64,000 nt of DNA from Bacillus sonorensis NBRC 101234 = KCTC 13918 (GTDB lineage: Bacteria > Bacillota > Bacilli > Bacillales > Bacillaceae), in NCBI RefSeq assembly GCF_001592005.1, contig NZ_BCVZ01000007.1:1-64000 (forward strand), given 5' to 3'. Position 1 is the stretch's first letter; each line of letters starts with the position of its first letter. Under the pieces are notes generated by a model that saw only the letters and a program-made list of their open reading frames with translations, did no database searches and was not told the origin of the DNA. This document shows, one piece after another, positions 11,950 through 21,799 of the stretch. The position numbers were made by a program, and so were the translations under genes.

Positions 11950-13836
11950 TGATTGTTCAAGCTCTTCGATCAGCAGAGAAAGCTCGGTCCAGCGCTCCAT
12001 TGCTTCGTCAAGCTCTGCGGCCGTTTTGTTTTGCTCCTCCATCAAGGACTGAATTGTTTCAAAATCGCTGCCCGCAGCGGCGATTTCCTCTTCCAGTTGC
12101 TTATGTTTTTCCTCCAGAAGTGCGATTTTATCCTCAATGCCTTCCCATTCGAGCTGATCCTTATAGGAAAGCTTTTTCCTTTTCTTTTTCTCAGGCTTAG
12201 CAGGGGCGCTTTCTTCAGCAGCCGGTTTCTGGCGGTTCAGTTCCTTCTGCTTTTCCATATATTCGCTGTACGAGCCGTGAAAGCGCGAGATGATCCCGTT
12301 TCCTTGAAACACGAGAAGACGGTCGACGACCCGGTCAAGGAAGTAGCGGTCATGGGATACTGTAATGACAACGCCCGGGAACTGCTCAAGATAGTCTTCC
12401 AGCACGCCAAGCGTCTCGGTATCCAAATCGTTTGTCGGCTCATCGAGAAACAGGACATTCGGCTCCTCCATCAGCACTTTCAATAGATAGAGGCGGCGTT
12501 TTTCCCCGCCGGACAGCTTGCGAATGTAGCTGCGCTGCATCCGGCGCGGAAACAGGAACCTTTCCAGCATCTGCTCGGCGGAAATCACCTGTCCATCGGC
12601 TGTTTTGACGATCTCAGCCGTCTCTTTGATATACTCAATGACTTGCAGCGTATCATCCATCTCGCTGTGGTCTTGTGTATAATAGCCGATTCTGACAGTC
12701 TGGCCGATCGTAATCGAGCCCGCTTCAGGCTCAAAACGTCCGGCGAGAGCGTTTAACAGCGTCGTCTTGCCGATGCCGTTCGGTCCGATGATGCCGACCC
12801 GGTCGCCGGGGACGATCAGCTCCTGAAATCCGGCGATGAGCTGTTTTCCGCCGCGGCTGATGCCGACTCCTTCAGCCTCGATCACCTGCTTTCCAAGGCG
12901 GTAGGAACCGATCGCAAAATCAAGGGATGAAGCGGCTTCAGGCGCGTCCTGCTCCTTCAGCTCTTCCACGCGCTGAATTCGCGCTTTCTGTTTTGTCGAA
13001 CGTGCCTTTGCCCCCCTCCTCAGCCAGGCAAGCTCCCTCCTGAGCAAGTTTTGCCGCTTCGTTTCGTTCTGTTCAGCGAGTGCTTCACGTTCAGCCCGCT
13101 TTTCCAAAAACACTTCATAATTCCCTTTATACGTATAAAGGCGGCCGCGATCCAGCTCATAAATCCGGTTTGTCACGCGGTTGAGGAAATAGCGGTCATG
13201 AGTCACGAGAACAACTGAGCCCGGGTAGCCGCTTAAATAACCTTCAAGCCATTCGATCGTTTCATTGTCAAGATGGTTTGTCGGCTCATCCAAAATCAGG
13301 AGGTCGGCGGGCTGTATCAATGTCTTCGCAATCGCCACCCGCTTTTTTTGCCCTCCGGAAAGGGTGCCGACGTCTTTAGCCACATCTCCGACGCCCAGCT
13401 TCGTCAAAATCGTTTTCGCCGCCGTGTTCGCGTCCCAGGCGCCATGCTCATCCATTTTTCCTTGTGCGGCCAGGAGGTTTTTCTGTTTCTCCGGATCTTC
13501 CGGAGACGCGTTCAGCTCTTGCAAAGCCTTTTCATACATCCTCATCGTCCGCATCATGACGGAATCTCCCGAATATATATACTCAAGCACCGTTTGTCCG
13601 CCGTCCAAGTCCGGCTCTTGATGCAAAAACTCGGTATGGAGGCTGCCGCTTCTCGTCAACACGCCTTTCTCCGTCGATTCATTGCCGGCGATCACCTTCA
13701 GCAGCGTGCTTTTTCCTGTTCCGTTCGGACCGATCAAGCCGATCCGTTCGTTTTCTTCGATATGAAATGATATATGATCAAACAGTGTTTTGTCTCCGTA
13801 TGTTTTATATAAACCTTCCGCTTTTAAAATGCTCAT
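11947..13836 (-). CDS. yfmR: ABC-F ATPase YfmR
   Basis: Ribosome-associated ABC-F protein (Uup type); B. subtilis YfmR is reported to help translation, for example at stalling sequences. It has two ABC domains (Walker A GPNGTGKST and GPNGIGKTT; signatures LSGGQKKR and LSGGEKRR; Walker B LLILDEPTNHLD and VLFLDEPTNDLD), an interdomain linker rich in Arg/Lys (LRRELAWLRRGAKARSTKQKAR), and a C-terminal coiled coil. No membrane segments. ATG at 13836 gives 629 residues, matching B. subtilis; the longer GTG start has no ribosome site. Confidence 0.95.
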   Translation of the reverse strand: MSILKAEGLYKTYGDKTLFDHISFHIEENERIGLIGPNGTGKSTLLKVIAGNESTEKGVLTRSGSLHTEFLHQEPDLDGGQTVLEYIYSGDSVMMRTMRMYEKALQELNASPEDPEKQKNLLAAQGKMDEHGAWDANTAAKTILTKLGVGDVAKDVGTLSGGQKKRVAIAKTLIQPADLLILDEPTNHLDNETIEWLEGYLSGYPGSVVLVTHDRYFLNRVTNRIYELDRGRLYTYKGNYEVFLEKRAEREALAEQNETKRQNLLRRELAWLRRGAKARSTKQKARIQRVEELKEQDAPEAASSLDFAIGSYRLGKQVIEAEGVGISRGGKQLIAGFQELIVPGDRVGIIGPNGIGKTTLLNALAGRFEPEAGSITIGQTVRIGYYTQDHSEMDDTLQVIEYIKETAEIVKTADGQVISAEQMLERFLFPRRMQRSYIRKLSGGEKRRLYLLKVLMEEPNVLFLDEPTNDLDTETLGVLEDYLEQFPGVVITVSHDRYFLDRVVDRLLVFQGNGIISRFHGSYSEYMEKQKELNRQKPAAEESAPAKPEKKKRKKLSYKDQLEWEGIEDKIALLEEKHKQLEEEIAAAGSDFETIQSLMEEQNKTAAELDEAMERWTELSLLIEELEQS

Positions 13837-13937
13837 GTGTCTACCAATCCTCACCTAAATTCATAACTTTATTGTAAATCAGTTATGAAAAGAAAACTAG
13901 TGAGAGGTATATGAATATGTCAACAAAGGGCATGAGC

Positions 13938-15362
13938 TTACCGCAAAACGACCGGAAGCCAGACATAAACGCCTGCGACGATGATCAAAACGCCTGCGAC
14001 ATTCAGCCAAAAACCGGCTTTGATCATGTCCCGCATATTCAATACATTGGCGCTGAAGACGGCGGCATTCGGCGGAGTCGAAATCGGCAGCATGAAGGCG
14101 CATGATGAAGCAAGCGCCGCTGCCGCCATCAGCCCGTACGGTTCAACATGAAGCGCGGCTCCGAGTCCGACCGTCATCGGAATTACCATATTGGCGACAG
14201 CCGTATTCGACATAATCTCCGTCATAAATAAAATCGCCGCCGTTAATACGATTAAAACAAACAAGTAAGGATGTCCTTCCAAAAGCTTCAGCTTTCCGGC
14301 AATCCACCCCGTTAGATCCGTTTTGGAAAAACCGGCCGCAAGCGACAAACCGCCCCCGAACAAGAGAAGCATTCCCCAAGGCAGCGACTGCATATCCTTC
14401 CATTCCAAAATCCGCTCGTCACTCGTGCTCGGAATCAAAAAAAGCAGAACCGCCCCAAGAATCGCGATCGATGTATCAGTGATGGCAAATGGAAGCAGAA
14501 ATTTAAACATCCATAAAAATGCCGTCAGCAAAAAAACGGCCAGCACCGATTTTTCTTCCCGTGTCATCGCGCCAAGCGCTTTGAGATCATGATCGATAAA
14601 ATCGGGCTTTTTTCCTTCAAAGCGGCTGACTTTAAACTGCACCTTCGTTAAATACACGTATAACATGATTAAAAAAATGACAGTAATCGGAAAACCAAAT
14701 AAAAACCATTCAAAAAACATAATGTCGCGATTCAGCATTTGTCTGGACATTGCCGCAAATACCGCATTCGGAACGGAGCCGACCAGTGTGGCGAGCCCGC
14801 CGATGGAAGCGGCATATGCCACGGCCAAAAGAATGCTTTTGCTGAATTTCTGAAGCGAATCCCCTTTTAATATTTCTTTTTCCTGCACTTCTTTAATGAC
14901 GGCGAGGGCGACCGGCAGCATCATCAGCGCGGTAGCCGCATTTGAAATCCACATTGACAGAAACGCCGTCGCCAGCATCACGCCAAGCACGATCCGGTGG
15001 CTTTCCGCACCGATCAGCTTCAAAATGTGAAGCGCCATCCGTCTGTGCAGACTCCATTTCTCAATGGCGACCGCAATGATAAAGCCCCCCATATACATAA
15101 ACACAATCGGATCGCCATATGCTTTAGCGGCCGTGTCCATATCCAAACCGCCTAATGTCGGCAGCAGAATGACGGGCAATAAAGATGCCGCCGGAATCGG
15201 CACGGCTTCCGTGATCCACCAGACGGCCGTCCATGCCGTTACAGCCAGAACGATCCGGGGGGCGTGCGCCAGTTCAGCCTCGGGAATGAGGCCAAAAATC
15301 AGCAAAAAACCGATCGGCCCCAATAGCAGCCCGGTCAGCTTTGTTTTTGTGTATACTTTCAT
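13938..15362 (-). CDS. DASS-family sodium:dicarboxylate symporter (SdcS-like)
   Basis: The 474-residue membrane protein has the SLC13/DASS layout: WWITEAVPIPAASLLP near the N-terminus, and two SNT motifs, SNAATALMMLP and SNTAVANMVIP, which bind sodium and carboxylate in the family. It probably imports succinate, fumarate or malate. A B. licheniformis symporter called SdcL has been characterised; whether this is the same gene I cannot decide. ATG at 15362 is chosen because GGGGGAAGGG lies directly upstream. A cre-like site lies in the leader. Confidence 0.87.
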   Translation of the reverse strand: MKVYTKTKLTGLLLGPIGFLLIFGLIPEAELAHAPRIVLAVTAWTAVWWITEAVPIPAASLLPVILLPTLGGLDMDTAAKAYGDPIVFMYMGGFIIAVAIEKWSLHRRMALHILKLIGAESHRIVLGVMLATAFLSMWISNAATALMMLPVALAVIKEVQEKEILKGDSLQKFSKSILLAVAYAASIGGLATLVGSVPNAVFAAMSRQMLNRDIMFFEWFLFGFPITVIFLIMLYVYLTKVQFKVSRFEGKKPDFIDHDLKALGAMTREEKSVLAVFLLTAFLWMFKFLLPFAITDTSIAILGAVLLFLIPSTSDERILEWKDMQSLPWGMLLLFGGGLSLAAGFSKTDLTGWIAGKLKLLEGHPYLFVLIVLTAAILFMTEIMSNTAVANMVIPMTVGLGAALHVEPYGLMAAAALASSCAFMLPISTPPNAAVFSANVLNMRDMIKAGFWLNVAGVLIIVAGVYVWLPVVLR

Positions 15363-15375
15363 ATCCCTTCCCCCT

Positions 15376-15389
15376 TGAAAGCGGTTTCT
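15376..15389. promoter_or_regulatory. cre-like site in the leader of the DASS transporter
   Basis: TGAAAGCGGTTTCT matches 13 of 14 positions of the CcpA consensus TGWAANCGNTNWCA. It lies just upstream of the ribosome site, consistent with repression of dicarboxylate uptake when sugar is present. Confidence 0.5.
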
Positions 15390-15474
15390 ATTAAACACTT
15401 TCGATTAGGGTCAGGGAAATTCCTTTTAAAAATTTAAAATAAAATTTTAATTATATACCGGAATCGAAAATACT

Positions 15475-15506
15475 AAAAAACCCGATCAAGATCAGCCTTG
15501 ATCGGG
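15475..15506 (-). terminator. Terminator downstream of the LXG gene
   Basis: Ten-bp perfect stem CCCGATCAAG / CTTGATCGGG, followed on the - strand by TTTTTT. It lies 178 bp beyond the LXG stop; the gap holds no recognisable gene, only a possible 25-codon reading frame starting 6 bp after the stop. Confidence 0.85.
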
Positions 15507-15683
15507 CTTATAAAAATGTCATAAACCATCACCAGAGCAAAAAGAGCTTCAATAAAGGAAATGGAAACAATCACTTGCTTTCCCGGCGGACATTAGCTTT
15601 TGATTAAAAATAAAATACAATAAAGAAAGATGCAGTCCCTCTCCTGACAATATACTTACATCCGGACTCCCGTATCCCCATTG

Positions 15684-16565
15684 CTATGCTTGTTCCCCGT
15701 TTCTTTTTCTGCTGTTCATTTGCTCCAGCTGCAGCACATATTGTTTCTCAGCCAAATCGAGATTTTCATAGCCTATTTCTTTTACAATTTCAAGGTATTC
15801 GTCCGGATCAGATACTTTCTCAAGCTTTGCCTTCAGCTCTTTCATCCTCCGTTTTTCGGCTACTTCTTTTTTTATGGCGAGATATTCCCGCGTCTTCTTC
15901 AGTATTTCATCGCTTTGCTTGAATGCCTTGCTGCCATAATAGGCTTTCTCATTGAAGTGAATCGGCTGTGCCTTCTTTCCTTGCCCCGCAGCCTCCATTA
16001 ACGCTTTTCCTCTGGCTGATATATGGTCTTGGCTGGCTTCTGATGTCCCGTATTCTTTTTTGAATTGTGAATCCAGTTGTTCGATCTTGTCAACCGTACA
16101 TTCCCGCTTCACTTTTGAAGCGCTCATGTGCCGGTTGAAATCAGCAGTCGAAAAGGCTTGTAAATCGATCATATCGGTAATGCCCTGAAAAATGGCTTCA
16201 AGTGTTTTTTTCTGCCGTGCAACGATTGCCTTTGATTTTTCATCCGCTTGGGCTAATTCTTGTTCCAAAAAAGCAATATCAACAAAAGTGTCTTCACCCA
16301 GCCCGGCTTCTTCTGCGGCGGCGGATATACTGTCCAAAAAAGCGATCTGCATGTCGATCATATCCAGCCATTCATCAACAATTGCGGCATGCTCCCTGTA
16401 AAATGCTTTGATATTGTCAGCACCTTTTCCTTGAAAATCGTCACCCAAATCTGCCATTCCCATCAACGCTTTTCTCAATTCGACAAACTTTCCCCTTATT
16501 TTCCTGTATTCACCTGAACGAGCTTCCATTGCAGTTATTAGTGTTTTTGCTTCATATACCTTCAT
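15684..16565 (-). CDS. LXG-domain protein without a toxin domain
   Basis: The N-terminal two thirds match the LXG domain of polymorphic toxins exported by the type VII (Yuk/Ess) system, as in B. subtilis YobL and relatives: MKVYEAKTLI start, LRKAL-GMADL, FQGKGADNIKAFY, WLDMIDMQIAFLDSI. The pre-toxin part (PIHFNEKAYYGSKAFK ... DPDEYLEIVKEIGYENL) is present, but the protein stops about 15 residues later, where a nuclease or deaminase domain would normally begin. ATG at 16565 (GGAAGG upstream) is preferred to 16649 and gives 293 residues. No immunity gene follows. It is a truncated toxin or an orphan LXG scaffold inserted between yfmS and the DASS gene. Confidence 0.82.
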   Translation of the reverse strand: MKVYEAKTLITAMEARSGEYRKIRGKFVELRKALMGMADLGDDFQGKGADNIKAFYREHAAIVDEWLDMIDMQIAFLDSISAAAEEAGLGEDTFVDIAFLEQELAQADEKSKAIVARQKKTLEAIFQGITDMIDLQAFSTADFNRHMSASKVKRECTVDKIEQLDSQFKKEYGTSEASQDHISARGKALMEAAGQGKKAQPIHFNEKAYYGSKAFKQSDEILKKTREYLAIKKEVAEKRRMKELKAKLEKVSDPDEYLEIVKEIGYENLDLAEKQYVLQLEQMNSRKRNGEQA

Positions 16566-16670
16566 GGAGACAACCCTTCCTAAAGCCTTGCTCAAGACTA
16601 TCTTACCATTTCGCGGAAGGGAATTGGTGAATGCATCCTGAATATCCATTAAAATGGCATTTTACTATAG

Positions 16671-16700
16671 AAAAAAAGCTGCCCGGTTCTCCGGCAGCTT
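16671..16700 (-). terminator. Terminator of yfmT-yfmS
   Basis: Stem AAAGCTGCCGG with its near-complement and a short loop, followed on the - strand by TTTTTTT, 14 bp after the yfmS stop. Confidence 0.88.
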
Positions 16701-16713
16701 TCCTCTTTTTTGT

Positions 16714-17562
16714 TTATTTTTCGAATTGATATTCGGCCATTTTCGCGAGGTTTTGCGCGTTGCTGCTGATTTCCTGCATGGTCGCCGAAATTTGTTCGAC
16801 GCCGGCAGCCTGACCGCTTGTATGTTCATTAATCACTTCAATCGAATGCTCAAGCTCTTTCAATAAAGCGTGAATCTTTTTCGTGATTTCATCAATCTGG
16901 CCGACATTTTCCTTGGAATGCGTCGCAAGCTTTCTGATTTCGTCGGCCACGACGGAGAACCCTTTTCCTGATTCACCCGCTCTGGCCGCTTCAATCGCTG
17001 CATTCAGCCCAAGGAGATTGCTTTGATCTGATATGCCTTTTACGGTAACAGATATTTTTTCGATTTCTCCCGCGCTTTCGCTGACTTGCTTTGCCTGCTT
17101 GGAGATGCCGGACATCTGCTCGGAAAAACCGCTGACAGATTCGGCGATATCCTGTATGGCTGAAGCGGTCTGGTCGACGATGACCGACAGGCTTTCCGCG
17201 ACGCGGTGAAGCTGATCTGATTTTTCCAGGCTTGTGCCAAGTCCTACGCCGCCGATGACCCGCCCTCTTTCGTCATGGAGCGGAATCGCCCTTGCGGCAA
17301 GCGGGAAGCCGAACAGCTCTTTTGGCACCAGGCTGGCTTTCTTTTGATTCTGACGGATCGCTTCCGTGATAATGTCTCCTTCCTGCAATGGATCGCCGGG
17401 TTTGACATTCAGGGAAAACGTTTTCCCGGGAATATTGATGATCAGTTTTTCCGTGTCATATATCCCCACTGTCACATCATCCTGTATCAGCTGATTCAGG
17501 AAAGGCGCGACTTTCACAAACGCATCCAGCAGAGGATGGATGTCTGTCTTTACTTCACTCAT
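16714..17562 (-). CDS. yfmS: Soluble methyl-accepting chemotaxis protein YfmS
   Basis: Cytoplasmic chemoreceptor: no membrane segment. The N-terminal ~110 residues form a sensor region ([23 protein letters not shown]), followed by a receptor signalling domain whose hairpin tip [17 protein letters not shown] binds CheA/CheW. At 282 residues it is close to B. subtilis YfmS, which is reported to act in swarming or chemotaxis. It follows yfmT by 15 bp, as in B. subtilis, so the two are one operon. Confidence 0.92.
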   Translation of the reverse strand: MSEVKTDIHPLLDAFVKVAPFLNQLIQDDVTVGIYDTEKLIINIPGKTFSLNVKPGDPLQEGDIITEAIRQNQKKASLVPKELFGFPLAARAIPLHDERGRVIGGVGLGTSLEKSDQLHRVAESLSVIVDQTASAIQDIAESVSGFSEQMSGISKQAKQVSESAGEIEKISVTVKGISDQSNLLGLNAAIEAARAGESGKGFSVVADEIRKLATHSKENVGQIDEITKKIHALLKELEHSIEVINEHTSGQAAGVEQISATMQEISSNAQNLAKMAEYQFEK

Positions 17563-17577
17563 ATCATAAACCTCCTT

Positions 17578-19035
17578 TTAATATGGAAACATTCTTTTTT
17601 GATGCTGAACAGAGACCCATTTTAATGTCGTAAATTCATCAAGGCTCCATTCTCCGTTCAGCCTTCCGAGGCCGGACTGTTTTTCCCCGCCGAAAGCAAT
17701 GTGCGGCTCGTCGTTGATCGTTGTGTCATTGACATGGATCATGCCCGTTTCAATCTGTTTGGCGATTTCAACGCCGCGTTCCACATTTCCTGTATGGACG
17801 GCGCCGCTCAACCCGAACGGCGTGTCATTTGCGATTCTGACCGCCTCTTCTTCCGTCTGGAACGGAATGACGCAGACGACCGGTCCGAACAGCTCTTCCC
17901 GGGCGATCGACATGTCTGGCTTCACATCCGTTAAAATCGTCGGTTCGACGAGATTTCCTTTAATATCGCCTTTAATCAGCGGAACGGCCCCTTCTTCAAT
18001 TCCTTTTTCAATGGCCTTCCGCAGATTTTCCGCCTGGCGTTCATTAATGACAGGGCCGATAATCGTTTCCGGATCCATCGGATCTCCCGACTTGAACGCG
18101 GATACCTTTTGATAAAACAATTTCAAAAATTGCGGATAAACCTCTTTATGAACGAGAATCCTGTTGGCCGACATACAAATTTGGCCTTGATGGGTAAAAC
18201 GGCTAAAGGCCGCGGCATTGACGGCATATTCCAAATCAGCGTCTTCTAGAACAATCAGCGCGCTGTTGCCGCCAAGCTCAAGCAGCGGCTTTTTAAAGTG
18301 CTTGATCGCAAGCTGGCCGATATAACTGCCAACCTTTGTTGAACCTGTAAATGAAATGATTCTCGGAATCGGATGCTCTACAAAGCTGTCACCGATCTCT
18401 TCAATATCCGTCACCACAACATTTAAAAGCCCCTTTGGAAGTCCGGCTTCTTCAAAAATTTTCGCAATCAAGGTTCCGCCGCAAATCGGCGTGTCCTCAT
18501 GCGGCTTCAACACGACGCCGTTCCCCGCTCCAAGCGCAGGGGCAACCGATTTGACAGATAAAAAGAACGGAAAATTGAATGGGCTGATCACCCCGACGAC
18601 GCCCGCGGGAATCCGGTAAATCCGGTTCTCTTTTCCAGCGACAGGCGAAGGCAGGATTTTCCCTTCCATTCTGAGCGGAAATCCGGCCGCTTCTTTGATC
18701 ATATTAATGACAAGATCGATTTCAAAAGCGGCTTTTAATCTTGTTCCGCCAAGCTCTTCCATAATGAGAAAGACGATCGCTTCTTTATGCTCTTCAATAT
18801 AGGCTGCCGCTTTTTCCAAAATCGCCCGCTTCTCATACGGGCCGACGCGGTCCCATTTCTGTTTCGCCTCCAACGCCGCCTTATAGGCCTGGTCGATGTC
18901 ATCCGGCGTGGCTTTCTGAAAAGAGGTAATCGTTTTATGGGTATAGGGATTTATATCAGCCAAGACGCTTTCGCTTTGGCCGTCCCTCCACTCCCCTCCG
19001 ATGTATTGACGGTTGAGATCGGTTATTTGAATCAT
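17578..19035 (-). CDS. yfmT: Aldehyde dehydrogenase YfmT (benzaldehyde/vanillin type)
   Basis: NAD(P)-dependent aldehyde dehydrogenase of 485 residues. Catalytic Cys lies in THQGQICMSANR and the general-base Glu in LELGGNSALIVLED; the cofactor loop is FTGSTKVGS. B. subtilis YfmT has been described as a vanillin/benzaldehyde dehydrogenase. AGGAGA precedes the ATG. Its pairing with a soluble chemoreceptor suggests linked sensing and oxidation of an aromatic aldehyde, which is inference. Confidence 0.92.
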   Translation of the reverse strand: MIQITDLNRQYIGGEWRDGQSESVLADINPYTHKTITSFQKATPDDIDQAYKAALEAKQKWDRVGPYEKRAILEKAAAYIEEHKEAIVFLIMEELGGTRLKAAFEIDLVINMIKEAAGFPLRMEGKILPSPVAGKENRIYRIPAGVVGVISPFNFPFFLSVKSVAPALGAGNGVVLKPHEDTPICGGTLIAKIFEEAGLPKGLLNVVVTDIEEIGDSFVEHPIPRIISFTGSTKVGSYIGQLAIKHFKKPLLELGGNSALIVLEDADLEYAVNAAAFSRFTHQGQICMSANRILVHKEVYPQFLKLFYQKVSAFKSGDPMDPETIIGPVINERQAENLRKAIEKGIEEGAVPLIKGDIKGNLVEPTILTDVKPDMSIAREELFGPVVCVIPFQTEEEAVRIANDTPFGLSGAVHTGNVERGVEIAKQIETGMIHVNDTTINDEPHIAFGGEKQSGLGRLNGEWSLDEFTTLKWVSVQHQKRMFPY

Positions 19036-19137
19036 GTCAGGACATCTCCTATCAAACAGTTTTGGGAAAAGTTAGACTACACAACATATGTATCGGCTTA
19101 CTTTCAAGAAAATTCAATATTGTAGGTCTTTTGATAT

Positions 19138-19170
19138 AAAAAAAGATTTTACCTTGAGTTCGGCAAAATC
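19138..19170 (-). terminator. Terminator of the LysR-type regulator
   Basis: Stem GATTTT-CC / GG-AAAATC with one mismatch, followed on the - strand by seven T. Confidence 0.8.
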
Positions 19171-19182
19171 CTGATATGATCG

Positions 19183-20070
19183 TCAAGCTTTATTTTCATG
19201 AGCTTTGAACAGTTCGATAATTGATTTTTCTTCTTCGCTTAGCGTATGGTTTTTGTTAAAGCAAATCGACACGTGAAAGTATGGAATGACCTCTTCGTCA
19301 AGAGGGATTTCCGCAATCTCCTCCGCATCTGACACGACCATTCTGCTCAACAGGCTGATCCCGCAGTCGACGGCAATCAAAGCTTTAAGCGTCTGGATTT
19401 TATCCGTTTGATAGACGACTTTCGGCTTGATACGATATTTTTTTGAAAAATATTGAAAGGCTGTGCGGTGTACAAATGATTGGCCGAGAACCAGCATCTT
19501 TTCATGTTCTAATTCTTGAAAGTTGATGGACTCGCGCCCGCTGAACCTATGCTGTGCGGAGGTGCAGATCACAAGCTCTGAGCGCGTGATGGGGATGCTG
19601 ATGATCTTGCTGTTTTGGATAGGCGAGGACGAGCCGATGATCGCCAAATCAAGCTTATTGTCTTCGATTTTTTTCATGAGCAGCTCTGAACCGTCTTCAA
19701 CCAAATTGATAAACGGCAAAAGCCCTTGATCATCAATCTGCTTCATTATACCGGCGGCATAATAGCCTCCGATGATCGGCGGCAGACCAAGGCGAATCGT
19801 CGGATGATTAAACTCTCTTATTTCCCTGACGGTATTTTCGACTTCTGTTAAAATATGTTCGGCTTTTTTCTGCAAGTACTGACCGGCAATCGTCAGTTCA
19901 ACGGAACGGTGCGATTTATTGATCTCGAACAGTTTAACGCCGAGTTCATCTTCGAGGCGGTGAATCGCAAACGTCACAGAGGGCTGTGACACATAGAGGG
20001 CTTCTGCGGTCTTTGTAAAACTTCTCGTATAGCAAAGCGTCTGAAAATACTCTAAATCTTTTAAGTTCAT
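19183..20070 (-). CDS. LysR-type regulator, MleR-like
   Basis: The 295-residue protein has an N-terminal winged helix (MNLKDLEYFQTL, SFTKTAEALYVSQPSVTFAIHRLEDELGV) and a type II periplasmic-binding-like effector domain (GLPPIIGGYY to the end). From memory it resembles MleR, the activator of malolactic genes in lactic acid bacteria, including the GLPPIIG stretch and FVHR-AF. It is immediately downstream of the malolactic-type enzyme on the same strand, separated by a terminator. Expected to control the malate block with malate as effector. Confidence 0.82.
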   Translation of the reverse strand: MNLKDLEYFQTLCYTRSFTKTAEALYVSQPSVTFAIHRLEDELGVKLFEINKSHRSVELTIAGQYLQKKAEHILTEVENTVREIREFNHPTIRLGLPPIIGGYYAAGIMKQIDDQGLLPFINLVEDGSELLMKKIEDNKLDLAIIGSSSPIQNSKIISIPITRSELVICTSAQHRFSGRESINFQELEHEKMLVLGQSFVHRTAFQYFSKKYRIKPKVVYQTDKIQTLKALIAVDCGISLLSRMVVSDAEEIAEIPLDEEVIPYFHVSICFNKNHTLSEEEKSIIELFKAHENKA

Positions 20071-20090
20071 CTCAAAGGTGTCTCCTTTAT

Positions 20091-20120
20091 TAAAAGGCTA
20101 TCATTTACAAATGATAGCCT
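20091..20120 (-). terminator. Terminator of the malolactic enzyme gene
   Basis: Perfect 12-bp stem AGGCTATCATTT with its complement (2-nt spacing), followed by TTTTAAT on the - strand. Confidence 0.88.
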
Positions 20121-20152
20121 CCTTACCGGAATGCTTACAAGTGACAGTTTTG

Positions 20153-21772
20153 TTAATATCGCGGTTTCCAGATGGAACGGCTGACTTCTTCTTTCACATC
20201 GGCGATGTCTCTTTGATTGATGCCGTCTTTTATCGCTTGAGCAACAACCGCTTCCGCGACGACTTTTGATACGTTTTGCAAATCCGCAACAGGAGGAAGA
20301 ATAGAAGCGCCTTCCACTTTAGGATCGACCAATTCGCCTACTGCCCGGGCGGCAGCCGAAAGCATGTTTTGCGTGACGATCTTCGCTTCGGCCACGATGA
20401 TTCCGAGGCCCAGTCCAGGATACATCAGTGCGTTGTTGCCTTGGCCGATTTGATATGTGACGCCATTGTATTCGACATCATCAGACGGAATGCCGGTGCA
20501 CACCAGCGCTTTGCCGTCCGTCCATTTGATGACGTCAGCCGCTTTTGCCTCAATCAGTTTTGTAGGATTTGAAATCGGGAAGATGGCCGGACGCTCGACA
20601 TGCTTCGCCATTTCCTTTATGGCCTCTTCGGTAAAGGCGTTCGGCGTTGTTGACGTTCCGATCAAAACGGTCGGCTTCACAAATGCGATAATGTCTTTCA
20701 AATCTTTAAGTGTTTTGCGATTTAATTCAGCTTGAGGGCGCGCGAATTTCTTTTGTCCGTCCGTCAAATCTGGCAAATCATCTGTCAGAAGCCCCTGTTG
20801 ATCCACTAAATAAAACCGCTTTTTCGCTTCTTCATGCGTGATGTCATTCGTCCGCAGCATCTCTTCCAAAATTTGATTGGCGATTCCGATGCCCGCTGTA
20901 CCCGCTCCGAAAATCAGCACTTTTTGCTGATTCATCGGGAGCTTTGACACTTTCATAGACCCTAACAGCGCCGCCAAAATGACAATTCCCGTTCCTTGAA
21001 TATCGTCATTGATCGTACAGATGGTTGATTGATATTTTTCGAGAATCTTGGCGGCATTGGAGCGGCCGAAATCTTCCCAATGAAGCAATGCTTTCGGAAA
21101 TAAGTTTGTGACTTCTTTCACAAATTTGTCGATAAATTGATCGTAAGCCCCGCCTCTTATCCGTTCGTGTTTATTTCCCAGGTAATTTGGATTGTCCAGC
21201 AGTTCTTTGTTGTTTGTTCCGACATCAAGGACAACGGGCAAAACCTTGCTTGGATCGACGCCTGCCGCAGCTGTATAAACGGCTAATTTTCCTGTCGCAA
21301 TCTCAACGCCGTTGATGCCGCAGTCGCCCATTCCTAAAATCCCTTCGCTGTCCGTGACGACGATCAGGCGGATATCCCGGCCATCGGCAAAGCTTTCAAG
21401 AGCGTCTTTGATATGTTCTTGATCATGGATCGAAAGATAGACGGCATCTGGAGAAACAAAGCGGTCACTGTATTCCTCAATGGCATCTGCTACGACGGGA
21501 TCATAGACGACAGGCATAAATTCGACAAGGTGTTTTTCCATCGTATAGTAAAACAGGGTGCGGTTTGTTTTGTAAATATCCATTAAAAAGATTCGTTGTT
21601 CAAGCCGTGATGACTTGCTTTGATATTGGCTGTAGACTTGCCGCTCCTGTTCTTCAATCGATTGAACGACCGGCGGAATTAAACCGTTCAGTCCCATTTC
21701 GTCCCGTTCTTCCTGCTTAAATCCGGTTCCTTTATTTAATAATGGGTTAGCTAAAATGCTCACATTTGACAT
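20153..21772 (-). CDS. mleS: Malolactic enzyme (malic-enzyme family)
   Basis: NAD- and Mn-dependent enzyme decarboxylating L-malate, in the malolactic group directly to L-lactate. The 539-residue protein is nearly the length of Lactobacillus MleS (541) and, from memory, matches it along its length: NPLLNKGTGF, GLNGLIPP, QYQSKSSRLEQRIFLMD, VVYDPVVADAIEEYS. The malate site is TDSEGILGMGD and the NAD fold FGAGTAGIGIA. Bacillus malic enzymes MaeA/MalS are longer (566-582) and belong to the same superfamily, so an ordinary malic enzyme remains possible. Start ATG with GAGG 8 bp upstream. The LysR regulator and two malate-type transporters flank it. Confidence 0.83.
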   Translation of the reverse strand: MSNVSILANPLLNKGTGFKQEERDEMGLNGLIPPVVQSIEEQERQVYSQYQSKSSRLEQRIFLMDIYKTNRTLFYYTMEKHLVEFMPVVYDPVVADAIEEYSDRFVSPDAVYLSIHDQEHIKDALESFADGRDIRLIVVTDSEGILGMGDCGINGVEIATGKLAVYTAAAGVDPSKVLPVVLDVGTNNKELLDNPNYLGNKHERIRGGAYDQFIDKFVKEVTNLFPKALLHWEDFGRSNAAKILEKYQSTICTINDDIQGTGIVILAALLGSMKVSKLPMNQQKVLIFGAGTAGIGIANQILEEMLRTNDITHEEAKKRFYLVDQQGLLTDDLPDLTDGQKKFARPQAELNRKTLKDLKDIIAFVKPTVLIGTSTTPNAFTEEAIKEMAKHVERPAIFPISNPTKLIEAKAADVIKWTDGKALVCTGIPSDDVEYNGVTYQIGQGNNALMYPGLGLGIIVAEAKIVTQNMLSAAARAVGELVDPKVEGASILPPVADLQNVSKVVAEAVVAQAIKDGINQRDIADVKEEVSRSIWKPRY

Positions 21773-21799
21773 ATGAAAAACCTCGCTTTATCAATTTTT

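Noticed and set aside
11953-12486. 177-codon open frame opposite yfmR
   Set aside because: Mirror of the coiled-coil and ABC codons of yfmR; no family resemblance or start signal.
15399-15680. Possible immunity gene beside the LXG protein
   Set aside because: Only short frames (25 to 35 codons) occur, none with a recognisable product or a good start signal beyond a 25-codon one.
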